The notes under the pieces are model-generated. The model searched no databases and was not told the origin of the DNA. It saw only the letters and a program-made list of their open reading frames with translations. This document shows positions 10,799 to 20,513 of a stretch of DNA of 64,000 bases, one piece after another. The stretch is from Ceratobasidium sp. AG-K (taxonomy: Eukaryota; Basidiomycota; Agaricomycetes; Cantharellales; Ceratobasidiaceae). A program made the position numbers and the translations under genes. Position 1 is the first letter of the stretch. Each line of letters starts with the position of its first letter. The stretch covers positions 3,162,001-3,226,000 of the forward strand of contig JAWNGF010000001.1 of NCBI GenBank assembly GCA_037039685.1, read 5' to 3'.

Positions 10799-12651
10799 AG
10801 TAATAGCACCGAGGCCGCTAGCTGATTGGGGTAATGGGGGTGTTGCTTGGCAGGCTGACGTTGGTCTGGGGTCGAGAGCGTGAAATCCGTGAGGCGCTGC
10901 GGAATCAAGCTCGCAGCAATGTTTATATACCACTCTCAAGACGCATACAGACGTAATATTGGCGGCATGACAACGAATAAACTTCGTCGACGTTCCGAAG
11001 TGTATCTAGATAGGCGCCCACACTCGGGGAGTGCTCGTTCCGATATCGGCGATTAATGCCGGCGACAAATCCCGGAGTAGACGAAAATGCGAGTCTGCAC
11101 ATACAACTCTAGATTATACTCCTACTAGATTCAAAAGGCAACTTCACTCTCGGATATCACTTCTCCTTTCTCCATAAACTCCTGTTTGGATCCACGGGAT
11201 CATGTATGCCTTGGTTTTCCGCGCATACACTGTAGCTACACAAATACGGGGCCGGGCAGCCAGTGGCCGAGGCTGGGATAAATAAAAAAGCATGTAATGA
11301 AGAATGAGGGCACAGGGTATGTTTGGTGCAGAAACGCCGGTAAAAGAGCATGTAGCATAGCAAGCCAATCACCTGCGCCTCGACCAACCAGTGGACACCC
11401 ATTTCGATTCCGCAACTTCACGCCTGCTTTCAATTAGAGGTTCGACGTACACTGCGCGCCAAATTTATTGCAGCGTGCGACGATAGATCGAGTTTCGGAC
11501 TCTGGCTTTTGAATACCAGGCCAACGGGGCTCAATTATAACTGCGTACGTGTATAGGGGCGGTATCAGTAGTAAATACTAGGAAATTATCTAAGAAATTG
11601 CTTTATCACAAGACCCCGGAATGGTCAAACTACGGGGATGATATAGTGCAATAACTTTGATTGTGCATACAGGGGGTGTTGAACCAGTGTTTACGAGGTC
11701 AAATCATAGGCGCAAAACTCGAACAAAATTTCAGAGCAGTAGTGATCCACTGGAGGTATTTTATCATACGGGTTTGACAGGTTCTTGTACTAGTTTAAGC
11801 GGTCAGGAAGCAAGTAAACTGTCAAGGTGTACAAGCTTCTAGCACTCTGGCTGTAAGAGATGGCGTGATATTCTCATAGTATAATATGTATGATACCTCT
11901 AGAAGCTCATATATGCACAGGTATAACAATCATTTGGTTACTAAAGGGAAGAAAATCGACAACGATTGAGAAATGCCAGCAGATTGTCAATTTTTTGCAC
12001 CTCATAATGCACCTTCCAATGTTGGTTACAGCTTGTGTATTTTGTGATCTGATATAGCATGTCCCATGCTATCTCTCCAGCAGGTTTCAGGCCGTTGGAG
12101 TGATGAGTGACAAGATAGTACATTAAACATGGTTATTTTTAGATCTGCAAAGTTGTAGGTGGATAAAACTGCGAGTTTGAAGAAAAATCGCGCAATAATC
12201 CTATTTTCCCTGCTATATACAGGTAGCGCCATGGATGTCGATGTTGAGAATGACTTAAATACAATCAATACATTTTAATTGAGCATTTTAATAAATATAC
12301 TTGTGTTGATTCACAGCTAGTTGCCCATCACAAGCGCTTAGGCCATTGGAGGTCACACCCACCAAGCACTCAGCCATGAATCCTTCCCTCTTGCAATACT
12401 AACTGTACAGACAATCTTGTTTCATGATGGCTGCTCCTCCAACAAAAAAATCAAAAGCCTTAGCCTTTGCCCTGTGTGTAACAGTGTCATTCTGGTGTCA
12501 ACTGAAATGACTTGACTATTCAATTTCTTGTTCATGCAACAAGTCAGGGAACATGTGCAGCAACTCCTTGCCACCAACAAGGTGTGCTGAGCATCTCAAG
12601 AAATATGCCAGTTACCTTATTGATAACACACAGCCCAGCATGTTACAGACC
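10799..12651. other. Intergenic boundary between gene space and transposon pile
   Basis: There is no gene I can support. The first part (to about 11,450) has short frames without family resemblance, and 11,500-12,300 is A/T richer. Near 12,425-12,595 two exon-like bits (ATG at 12,425; then a segment after a tcag acceptor near 12,545) could be a decayed gene or transposon fragment. The last 5 bases (agacc, 12,647-12,651) would be the target duplication of element E0, whose other end is outside the window. Confidence 0.4.
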
Positions 12652-13043
12652 TGTCCTGACTTGACAATTAGGTAGCTAAAGTTATAGTTAAGAAGCTCAA
12701 TTGCAATGTGCAAGAGCTTAAGGAAGAGCAATAATGCAGATAGATATATATAATTGGCAAGTCCTATGGAAAGGAGGTCAAGCTGTGTTGTTAACAGGCT
12801 TGCCCTCCAAGCTTATATACATGAGAGCACATTGCCCTGTATCAACAGAGGCAATGTGGGAAATCTTTATCTATATCAAATACATGATCCAATTTGATAT
12901 GACTTGGCTTATCAGAAGCACCACAGATTGCCAAAGGAAAGACAAATACATCACATGATCTGGACAAGACAATTGTACCAAAAAAGGAAAGTGTTTTGGA
13001 AAAAAAGATATAAATTTGGGATAAATGTTATGAGGTCATAAAA
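12652..13043 (-). repeat. E0 3' LTR (diverged family-A-like)
   Basis: 392 bases beginning tgtcctgacttgacaattag and ending just before the ttacccccтc-type polypurine complement (ttaccccct on the plus strand). It aligns along its length with the reverse-complement family-A LTR: the paired cattaggt-type start, aggtcaagctgtgttgttaac, tatatacatgag and aaaaaaggaaagtgtt blocks all appear in order. It is the most diverged LTR of this type in the window. Confidence 0.75.
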
Positions 13044-13059
13044 TTACCCCCTCTCAAGG

Positions 13060-15333
13060 TCAATGTTTCTTGGGGAACTTCTTGTGGAAATTGGCTACAG
13101 CTTCTGCTGCATTCTTGACAAAGGATACTGGTTCCCAGGAGTTATGCTCAATCCCATAGTCCTTCCATTTGACAAAATATTCCCATTTTTTGTTCCATTG
13201 GCAAACATTTAAAGTTTCTTCAACTTCCCATTCTTCTGCTCCTTCCTTTGTGATAACCAGTGGAGGTTGAATAGGAGCTCTGTTGTGGGGGTCATCATGG
13301 AACTTCTTTAAGAGGGAGATATGAAAAACAGGATGTATTTTCATAGTATGTGGCAGTTTGAGTTTAAAGGCATGTGAACCCATGGCCTGGACTACTTTAA
13401 ATGGGCCTAGTTGCTTATGACTTAGTTTTCCAGATGGTCTGTCTGTTTTGATGTTTTCTGAACTGAGCCACACTTTATTGCCAACCTTGATGTTTTCTGG
13501 TGCCCAATGATTCTGGTCATAGAAATATTTCATTCTTTCATTGGCTAATGCAAGAGCTGCTTTAACTTCTTCATATCCTTGTTCCAGAAATTTTGCATGT
13601 TTGTCTGCAGCTGGGACCAAGTTTGAGCTTGTTTCGGTGAAGGACATTCTTGGGTTATAGCCATAACAAACTGCAAATGGTGTTTTTCCAGTGGTGGGGT
13701 GACAGCAATTGTTATATGCAAATTCTGCCATAGGTAGTAGTGAAACCCAATCATCTTGTAGGTGACTTGTATAGTGCCTTAGGAAGATTCCTACAACTTG
13801 GTTTAGATGTTCAGATTGTCTGTCTGTTTGGGGTCTGTAGGCTGTTTGTTGTGAGCCAGCTCCCTCCATTGTCTTGTCTGTTGTCTCTCCTGTCTGCATC
13901 CTTCTTTGCATTGTGTTTCTGTTTCCGTTTGCTGCATTGCCACCTTCTTGTGGTTATCTCTGTTACTCTGTGTAATGCGGCTGTGCTTTGTACAAGTCAT
14001 GTCTGTTCATACAGCATGACTCACATGGACACTCCTGACTGGCTGTTATGTATGACTTGTGTGGCTGCGCCTTGTATGACTCGGCCACTTTCTGAATATA
14101 TATAGAGGACCAACAAGCCGGGTAACCCCAGCTTGTTTTGTCTTGTCAAACATCCCCTTTGAGTGACACTTTGAACCACCCCTACCCTCAAGAGCCTACA
14201 GACACTTAAGTGTGTTGCAGTTCAAGAGGTCACTTAGGTCTTAGTGCTGTCCACTCTCCATTGCGGCTTGTCTCATAGCCACTAAGAAGAAGCTTGCAAC
14301 ACTGTTGAGAAGGTGGGTTTAATATCCAAATGTTAACATAAATGTTGCATGAATTTTGCCACAAAGTTTGTCCCTCTATCTGAAATGGTAGATTTGGGTA
14401 GTCCATGCAGTTTCCATATATAAGTCATGAATAAGTTTGCAATGTCAACAGCTGTGGCATCTGAATGGGTTGGGATGTAATGTACCATTTTTGAGTGGCA
14501 ATTGACTACTGTTAGGATTGCATCAAATCCTTCTGACTCTGGGAGACCTGTAATTAGATCAAAAGTGATATTCTCCCCTGGTCTTTCAGGCATTTGTGTA
14601 GGTTTGAGTAATCCTATAGGTATTTGATTTGTGGGTTTTGATCTGATGCAGCTGTTGCAGTTGGTAACATATGAATTGACAAATTTCTTCATAGAAGGCC
14701 AAGTGTATGTTCAAGAAACAAGTTCCAGGGTTTTGTATTGTCCAGGGTGTCCTGCCATTAATGAGTCATGTCTTGACTCCAAAATAAGTTTTTGGATGTG
14801 ATTGTCCTTTGGTACAAAGATTTGGTTCTGGTAATAGAGTAACCCTTCCTTGAGATACCATTTGGCAACTTTTTCACCCTTCTGAAGTTTCAAGAGAATC
14901 TCTTTTAGGTGTACATCCTCATATATTGCTTCTCCAATGAGGTCATTGATTTCACTATCAGGAGTTATTGAAGCAACAAAAAGAGCTGGTTTCAGGAGAA
15001 CTTGTTTCTCTACCCCCCCTTCAGGTTGTAGGTTGTACCATCTTGACAAAATATCTGCCTTCTTGTTTTCTGAGCCAGGGTGATAAATAATTTGGAAATT
15101 GTAGTCCACTAAGAAGTTTGATCACCTTATTTGCCTTCTGTTTAAATCTTTTGACTTTGAGAACATTTCCAAGTTTTTGTGATCCATTATGACTTGTACT
15201 GGCAGCTTTGTTCCTTCCAAAAGGTGACACCATTCCTTGAAGGCCCTGATGATTGCCAGTAGTTCCTTATCAAATATGTCATAGTTTTGTTCTGCTGGTG
15301 ACAGGCTCTTTGACAGGAATGCTACTAGGTGCA
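13060..15333 (-). pseudogene. E0 pol fragment: RNase H, integrase, chromodomain
   Basis: Degraded pol remnant reading right to left. RNase H is at about 15,330-15,110 ([20 protein letters not shown]). The integrase zinc-binding region is at about 14,800-14,640 (H/H, then CNSC). The catalytic core is split by a solo LTR at 13,847-14,301, with the frame FST/AYRPQTD continuous once it is removed. A chromodomain (WEVEETLNVCQWNKKWEYF, then YGIEHNSWEP) ends at 13,060. Breaks include TGA at 14,711-14,713 (CGA to TGA in SRTYTWP), a stop near 14,333 and a Trp-to-stop change near 15,125. It is non-functional. Confidence 0.8.
13847..14301 (+). repeat. Solo family-C LTR inside E0 integrase
   Basis: 455 bases, tgttgtgagcc...gcttgcaaca, flanked by a perfect 5-bp duplication ctgtt (13,842-13,846 and 14,302-14,306). 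It is the reverse complement of the C1 LTR as written on the plus strand, so it lies in + orientation. No internal sequence remains, as expected after LTR-LTR recombination. Removing it restores the E0 integrase frame. Confidence 0.9.
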
Positions 15334-15390
15334 TGTACCAACTTGGGTCAATTAGGTATATAAAAGGTTAAGGGGTTCAACTTAGACAAG
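15334..15390 (-). repeat. A0 3' LTR, left fragment
   Basis: The first 57 bases of the reverse-complement family-A LTR (tgtaccaacttgggtcaatt), ending in acaag, which is the B1 target duplication. The sequence resumes without loss at 56,112 (tcttagaaccc). Confidence 0.9.
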
Positions 15391-15518
15391 TGTCGTGACC
15401 CGTCTCTCCCTCTCTTCTTCTTTTGTGGACTTGTGGCTTGTACTGGTGCCTTAAGCACCCCTTCTTGTTGTAGAGCCCTCTCCCTTGTTTAGTGAGGTGT
15501 ATGGATGATGTGTTACCA

Positions 15519-15622
15519 TGAGTCATATGACTCATGCTGTTTTCTATTGGCTGGCCTGCACAGCCCCCTTTATGACTTGGACTCTGACTCAGACAAGTGA
15601 CTCATGTATGTACTATGACTCA
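15519..15622 (+). promoter_or_regulatory. Cluster of five TGA(C/G)TCA bZIP-type sites in B1 LTR
   Basis: Cores lie at 15,519-15,525, 15,528-15,534, 15,585-15,591, 15,598-15,604 and 15,616-15,622, just upstream of the TATA box. TGACTCA is the classic Gcn4/AP-1 bZIP site. The same sites occur in the 3' LTR. They suggest stress- or starvation-responsive transcription (inference). Confidence 0.6.
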
Positions 15623-15668
15623 CTTGTTCTCTGGGTATATATACTGGCTTGCAAGCATGGTCATCCCC

Positions 15669-15680
15669 AGCTTGCTTTGC
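15669..15680 (+). promoter_or_regulatory. Predicted B1 transcript 5' end (self-primer)
   Basis: AGCTTGCTTTGC begins 33 bases downstream of the TATA box and is the exact complement of the primer site at 15,892-15,903. In Tf1-type elements the first bases of the RNA act as the reverse-transcription primer. Confidence 0.65.
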
Positions 15681-15891
15681 CTTGTCAACTCTCCCTGCAG
15701 TGTGATCAGAGGCACTTGGCTACTTAGCCCTTAGCACAGCCACTTGGACTTAGGAGCTAGTGACTTGTACTGACAAGACTAGCATTTGTCCACCTTAGTG
15801 ATAGAGTCTTAGAAGACTTATCACATATTGTTCTCACATCTCAAAGGCCATTAGCGGTCGTCAACCATAGGCATTAGCAGGTTGCAACATT

Positions 15892-15903
15892 GCAAAGCAA
15901 GCT
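15892..15903 (+). other. B1 self-primer binding site
   Basis: GCAAAGCAAGCT starts two bases after the 5' LTR and pairs perfectly with the predicted 5' end of the B1 transcript (15,669-15,680). No tRNA-type TGG start is present. Confidence 0.7.
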
Positions 15904-15909
15904 CTTAGT

Positions 15910-17199
15910 ATGCTGAGCCACAAGAAAACAAAGTCATGTGACAACATGGACAATCAATCCTCAAGTGCAGCATCTCAAAGGAGCAAGGCTCCAATAGCGA
16001 CAATAGTCAAAATCCGATCAAACCCCTCAAGAGGAGCAAGGGAACAGGCAGGTGATTGGATGGCGCCACTGAGAAGTACCAGCCGTGCATCAAGACCCCC
16101 TTCTACCAGCATCCCAGGAGGAATTGGCAACATTATCAAAACATCAGGAACTCAAGAAGAAACCAGGAGTTCAAACAAACAAGGGTCCACCTCACCAACA
16201 ATTTGAGTAGTTGAAAATCCAATCAACATGCCACCACCAACAGCTCCAGTTGTCACTCTCCATGGGGAGAAGGTGATTAGCCCCAGGGCTGTGCATATGA
16301 TTAGGATACCAGGACCACTTGGAAACACTACCCCAGGACCATCAAACACTGGAACAACAGGGACCAGATGTCCTTTAGCATTTCCTGACTTCGGATTACA
16401 ATTTCCACCACCATTGGCAACCCCTACATCCATGCCACTGCTAGTGGAAGTCCCTAGGACTCACAGTGCCCTGAGTGTGCCATCAACCTTCCAATCACAA
16501 GGAAGCATCCAGTCAATTTCACAAGATGAAGGACTGAGACAAGAACAACTGATGGAAAATATGGAGGGAAATCCTATCCAAACCCTGGAAAGAATCTTCA
16601 ACACCCTTCAAATCCAATACCAACAGGAGAACACAGTCCAAGCCCTTAGAATTGAAGGGTTAGAACAACAATGGGATCTACAAACCCAAGACATGACAAA
16701 CATGATGCAGCAAATTGAGCGCATTGCTTCTAGAACCGAGGACAGAGTCAACACTTTTTATGAAACGCTTAGGAATGTAGATTGCGTTCAACATCATATC
16801 CTTGAGGTCGTCGAACAATTGGTTGAAAATTCCGAACAAATCAACAATAGGTTGAACAATTTTGATCTCCTGATGAACCAAACCTTACATGGACAAACCC
16901 AGCATATTACACACATTGAAGAAACCCTAGGAAGAATGGCAGAAGGAATGAGAAACATGACCATCACCCTTGGAAGGATCAATGAGGAAGTTACCAATGG
17001 TTTCCAGGATCAAACCACTAGGATGCAAGAAGTCTGGCTACAAACTAGGGAAACATTTGATCTTCTCAAGTAAATTGGCACTGATGCCCAAGCAGAATCC
17101 GAACTCCAAAGGGCAGAATCACAACAAACCTCTGTTGATATCCCACAACAAAAGAACCCACCTCCTCATCTATCTATGAGGATGCCCCAATATCCTCTC
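15910..17199 (+). pseudogene. B1 gag, N-terminal coiled-coil part only
   Basis: The first ATG of the predicted transcript (15,910) opens gag. The N-terminus is Ser/Pro rich and disordered, followed from about 16,550 to 17,190 by a long coiled coil (repeated IE/LN heptads such as RIEGLEQQ, QIERIASRTEDRVN, HIEETLGRMAEGM). In-frame stops are TGA at 16,204-16,206 and TAA at 17,071-17,073 (both C-to-T type). At about 17,195-17,205 the sequence jumps directly to the region before protease, so the capsid-like domain and CCHC knuckle found in C1 gag are missing. It is non-functional as it stands. Confidence 0.75.
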
Positions 17200-17204
17200 T
17201 GCAA

Positions 17205-17431
17205 AATGTATACTATTGCAAGGCTACAAATGAAACTCCCATGGTATACGCAACAGCAGAGGGAATCACGGAAAAAATCTCAACTCTCATCAACTCCGGC
17301 TCTTCTAGAAATTTCATTGACCTGAACTTTGCCAAGGAAAACAATATCCCTTTGACCAAATTACAAATCCCCAGAAGCATCAAAACCATTGACAGAAAAA
17401 CACAAAAGGATGAGATCTGGTTCAGGTGCAA
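17205..17431 (+). pseudogene. B1 protease fragment with Asp-to-Asn active site
   Basis: Retroviral-type aspartic protease segment (ATNETPMVYATAEGITEKIS, then LINSGSSRNFIDLNFA). The related C1 protease has LIDSGASRNF, so the catalytic Asp is Asn here (a G-to-A change). The frame is cut at 17,431 by C1, and the rest of protease and all RT/RNase H do not reappear on the other side of C1. Confidence 0.8.
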
Positions 17432-17888
17432 TGTTGTAAGCTTCTTCTTGGTGGCTCTGAGACACGCCGCGATGGAGAGTGGACGGCACTAAGACCTAAG
17501 TGACCTCTTGAGCCGCAACACACTTAAGCGTCTGTAGGCTCTTGAGGGTAGGGGTGGTTCTAAGTGTCACTCAGAGGGAATGTTTTGACAAGACAAAACA
17601 AGCTGGGGATACCAGGCTTGTTGGTCCTCTATATATATCAAAGAAGCGGCCGAGTCATACAGGGCGCAGCCACACAAGTCATAAGTACAGGCCAGTCAGG
17701 AGTGTCCAAGTGAGTCATGCTGTATGAACAGACATGACTCGTACAAAGCACAGCCGCGTTACACAATGTAACAGAATAACCACAAGAAGGTGGCAACGTG
17801 GCAAACAGAAACGGGGAACGTAACACAAGAGGGAAAACAGGCGGGCGCGACAACGGGCAAGTCCGATGGAGTGAGCTAGCTCACAACA
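17432..17888 (-). repeat. C1 3' LTR
   Basis: 457 bases reading tgttgtaagc...ctcacaaca on the plus strand. It is followed by a pyrimidine-rich stretch (actcccccct) that is the polypurine tract of the minus-strand element. Confidence 0.92.
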
Positions 17889-17929
17889 TTACTCCCCCCT
17901 AAGAGTCCGTTTGGGGGACCTGAACGGAC

Positions 17930-18706
17930 CTACTGCACTGCACAGTCCCTTTCCTTCTTTAGCATATGCTCTTCCAACCCCTCCTCGTCCTCCAAGGTCA
18001 GGTCAATGGGATTGAAAACGGTGTTTCCTGGTTCGTCCGAGAATTTCTCCCATTCTTCCCAGGTCTCCTCCTTCGTCCAGTCTGCCTTGGCCCAGTCCAA
18101 AACCCTCTTCTGGACCTCTACAAACTCCTCATCCCACTGTCGTACATCGGGCTCTGCTTCCTTCCATGCCGACACGTCAGTCTCCTCCCTCTTCCACCAG
18201 TAAGGTTCCCATTCAATCTTCTCCTTCTGGTATCTGCTCCTCTCCATCCTCCAGTCGCTCAGGTCCTTCTCGTAGTTGGCATCCCAAGCGTCGTTCCACC
18301 TGGGTCAGAGTGTTGGCGGTCTACCCTCATATCCTGGCACCCACTCGCTTGAGTATGCCCCTTCTTGTCCCCATTCCACGACTCCGAGCATATGGGTGGA
18401 AAGGAGGACGACCTCCAAAACCTGGAACGCTGCGCACCCTCGAGAAACGAAGATATCCTTTCGTAGGAGTTGCATGCGTGTCGGCCATTTCTTTCTGACC
18501 CACTGGAATTCTCCCAGGTCCGAGTGCAAAATATTGTCCGACGCCCTAAAGTGCATTCTGCCAGAGCTTTGTTGGGATCTTTTGAAGACGTATAGAGCGG
18601 CCCCAGCGTCCAGGATTCTTGCCGTAGCGAATGCTGGTCCCTCAAGTACGTGGGTGAGGTTGCTGGCGATGGTGGAGCGGGAGACAGCAGGCATTGTTGG
18701 TGACAA
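17930..18706 (-). CDS. C1 ORF3: accessory protein, Trp-rich with SUMO-interaction-like motif
   Basis: Extra gene downstream of and overlapping the 3' end of pol in another frame. ATG is 18,704-18,706 (MPAVSRSTIASNL) and the stop is 17,930-17,932; it has 258 codons. An in-frame TGA at 18,305-18,307 is shared with the C2 copy and may be a mutation or lie in a small intron (a branch-like ctctgac and a CAG acceptor lie there). The C-terminal half carries Trp about every ten residues (EPYWWKREETDVSAWKEAEP, LDWAKADWTKEETWEEW). Near the end is NPIDLTLEDEEG, a hydrophobic IDLT core followed by acidic residues, as in SUMO-interaction motifs. The C2 copy is about 82 percent identical over the first 129 residues by my count. 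It is absent from family A. The function is unknown. Confidence 0.65.
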
Positions 18707-20076
18707 AAAAGGTTAAGTGAGTAGAGCAAGGAGCGAAGATTGGAGTAGTTGCAAGTTTTGCAGATATCGCTACTGGTTGTTCCCCTCCTCCCTTTTATCT
18801 CTCTTGGGACATAGTTGGATGGTGTTGGAGCTTCAGGGTGTCGGCGTAGCAAGTCCTTGATGATCTTGGACAAGTGGCCAAAATCTTCTGCCCTTTGTTC
18901 TGTGTCTTCTTCGTCCCCATAACCCTTCCATCTGACCCTGTAGAAGAGCCTGTCCTTTGTTTCCTTCCAATCCATGATTTTTTCTACTTCGTATTCCTCT
19001 TCTCCTTCTTCCGTTATGATCGGCGGTGGTCGGGGTTGGTTACAGCTGAATTCAGTGTCTTCTTTGTAAGGGCTGAGCAAATCGATGTGAAAAACAGGGT
19101 GCACCCTCATTGTTGCCGGCAAATCGAGCTCATAAGCGTGTGACCCTATCTTCCGCTTCACAATAAATGGCCCGTGCTTTTTGTTATCCAGTTTCTTTGC
19201 AGGTCTTTTTGTTTGAATGTTCTTTCCCAGCAGCCATACTAGATCTCCTTCTTGGTAACTGCTCTTTGGCTCCTCCTCCAGGAGCCTTTGGGTTTCCATT
19301 GATGCAATTGCTTCGTCGTGGATTTTCTGCCATTTTCCTGTGATGTTGTTTGCTTCCGGAACCGTTGATTCTTCTGCTGAAATGTTCCACAGTGGTTCCC
19401 TCCTGTAGATAATTTCGAAAGGGGAACTACCTGTTACACGGTGCTTCTGCAGATTATAGCTGAATTCCGCAATTGGTAATAAGTCCGCCCAATCATCCTG
19501 CTGGTAGTTGACAAACGCTTGTAGCCAGCCTTCCATCCATTGATTGATTCTCTCTGTTATTCCATCTGTTTGGGGGTGGTAGGCAGTACTGAACCCTGGG
19601 CTAGTTCCAATTTTCTCATAAATGGCCTTCATAAGTTTGGAATTGAAAGTAGTCCCTCGGTCTGAGATCGTGCTTTTTGGAAAACCGTGCAGTTTCCAAA
19701 CATTTGTGACGAAAAGATTTGCAAGGTCGCTTGCCGTGTGAGCTTCTTTGCAGGGTATGAAGTGCGCCATTCTTGAGAATCGGTCCACTACTACTAAGAT
19801 GCTATCTGATCCTCTGGATCTTGGTAATTTCACTACGAAGTCAAATGCTATGTCCTCCCACGGTCCTTTTGGAATTTCCAGGGGCTTGACCGGAACTATC
19901 GATTTTGATCCCTTTGTCCGTTGGCAAGTTTCACAGGATTCCACGTATCTGTTTACGCTTTGCTTCATTCCTGGCCAGAAGTATCTTCTCGATATTAGTT
20001 CCAACGTTCTAGCTTGTCCTTGATGACCCGCAATTCTAGAGTCGTGGTGAACTCGCATGATGGCCAGCCTGGCTTC
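18259..20076 (-). CDS. C1 pol, 3' part: integrase and chromodomain
   Basis: Continuation of C1 pol across the D1 insertion: the frame ...PEDKEA at 27,186 joins RLAIMRVHHDSRIAGHQGQA here. It shows the integrase zinc-binding HHCC (HHDSRIAGH, then CETCQRTKG), the catalytic core (VVDRFSRMAHF, SDRGTTFNSK, DGITERINQ), a GPY-like/SH3 segment and a chromodomain (YEVEKIMDWKETKDRLFYRV, RWKGYGDEED) at about 19,010-18,845. After the chromodomain the frame stays open to a stop at 18,259, overlapping ORF3 for about 450 bases. No internal stop is visible in this part. Confidence 0.88.
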   Translation of the reverse strand, partial: EARLAIMRVHHDSRIAGHQGQARTLELISRRYFWPGMKQSVNRYVESCETCQRTKGSKSIVPVKPLEIPKGPWEDIAFDFVVKLPRSRGSDSILVVVDRFSRMAHFIPCKEAHTASDLANLFVTNVWKLHGFPKSTISDRGTTFNSKLMKAIYEKIGTSPGFSTAYHPQTDGITERINQWMEGWLQAFVNYQQDDWADLLPIAEFSYNLQKHRVTGSSPFEIIYRREPLWNISAEESTVPEANNITGKWQKIHDEAIASMETQRLLEEEPKSSYQEGDLVWLLGKNIQTKRPAKKLDNKKHGPFIVKRKIGSHAYELDLPATMRVHPVFHIDLLSPYKEDTEFSCNQPRPPPIITEEGEEEYEVEKIMDWKETKDRLFYRVRWKGYGDEEDTEQRAEDFGHLSKIIKDLLRRHPEAPTPSNYVPREIKGRRGTTSSDICKTCNYSNLRSLLYSLNLFCHQQCLLSPAPPSPATSPTYLRDQHSLRQESWTLGPLYTSSKDPNKALAECTLGRRTIFCTRTWENSSGSERNGRHACNSYERISSFLEGAQRSRFWRSSSFPPICSESWNGDKKGHTQASGCQDMRVDRQHSDPGGTTLGMPTTRRT

Positions 20077-20501
20077 TGTCACAACCCTAGCCGAACCTTG
20101 GAGGCCGAGACTCCACAGGTAGTGATGATGGGGGTTGGGGCGGCAACTAAGGCCTAAGTGAGTCACGCGATTGTGTGAGGGGCAAACAACAAGAGAACAA
20201 GTCTTGTGGGGGCAAGACTTGTGTCGCTGGTATATATACTAACTACTGTGGCTATGTACAATAGAGAGCAGGCGACAAGGGAGGACAAAAGGAGAAAAGG
20301 CAAGAGTCCGAGGGAAGCAAGGACAGAACAAAGGGAACGTGATAAGTCCATGGACGCCAAGGGAAAACTGGGACTAGCCAGGCAGGCATGTCCCGCGGTC
20401 ATGGCTTACATAAAGGCGACTATATGCGCCAAGGCAAGGAGAACGAGACCAAACACGAGCCAAACAGAACACAGAAGAGAGAAAAGGAAAAGGTCGTGAC
20501 A
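20077..20501 (-). repeat. D1 3' LTR
   Basis: 425 bases, tgtcacaacc...gtcgtgaca on the plus strand. It is followed by ctacccccccttt, the complement of the polypurine tract. Confidence 0.95.
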
Positions 20502-20513
20502 CTACCCCCCCTT

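Larger units (their letters stand above)
15391..15889 (+). repeat. B1 5' LTR
   Basis: 499 bases, tgtcgtgacc...gttgcaaca. It contains a TATA box (tatatatac at 15,636), five TGAGTCA/TGACTCA sites upstream of it and the predicted transcript start near 15,669. Confidence 0.93.

Noticed and set aside
12425..12715. Possible three-exon mini-gene (ATG 12,425, short basic coiled-coil product)
   Set aside because: The third exon would lie inside the E0 LTR, whose start at 12,652 is well supported; the splice model is probably coincidence.
15519..15622. Regularly spaced short repeats as a CRISPR-like array
   Set aside because: Seven-base bZIP cores with irregular spacing in a eukaryotic LTR promoter; no repeat-spacer structure.
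15518..15727. 69-residue frame repeated at 55,735-55,944
   Set aside because: It lies inside the B1 LTRs, overlapping the promoter; duplicated by LTR synthesis.
17638..17853. 71-residue frame repeated at 45,391-45,606 and in other C LTRs
   Set aside because: LTR sequence, antisense or overlapping the promoter; not a gene.
20163..20402. 79-residue hydrophobic frame, repeated at 26,847-27,086
   Set aside because: It lies inside the D1 LTRs and is duplicated only because the LTRs are; no independent support.
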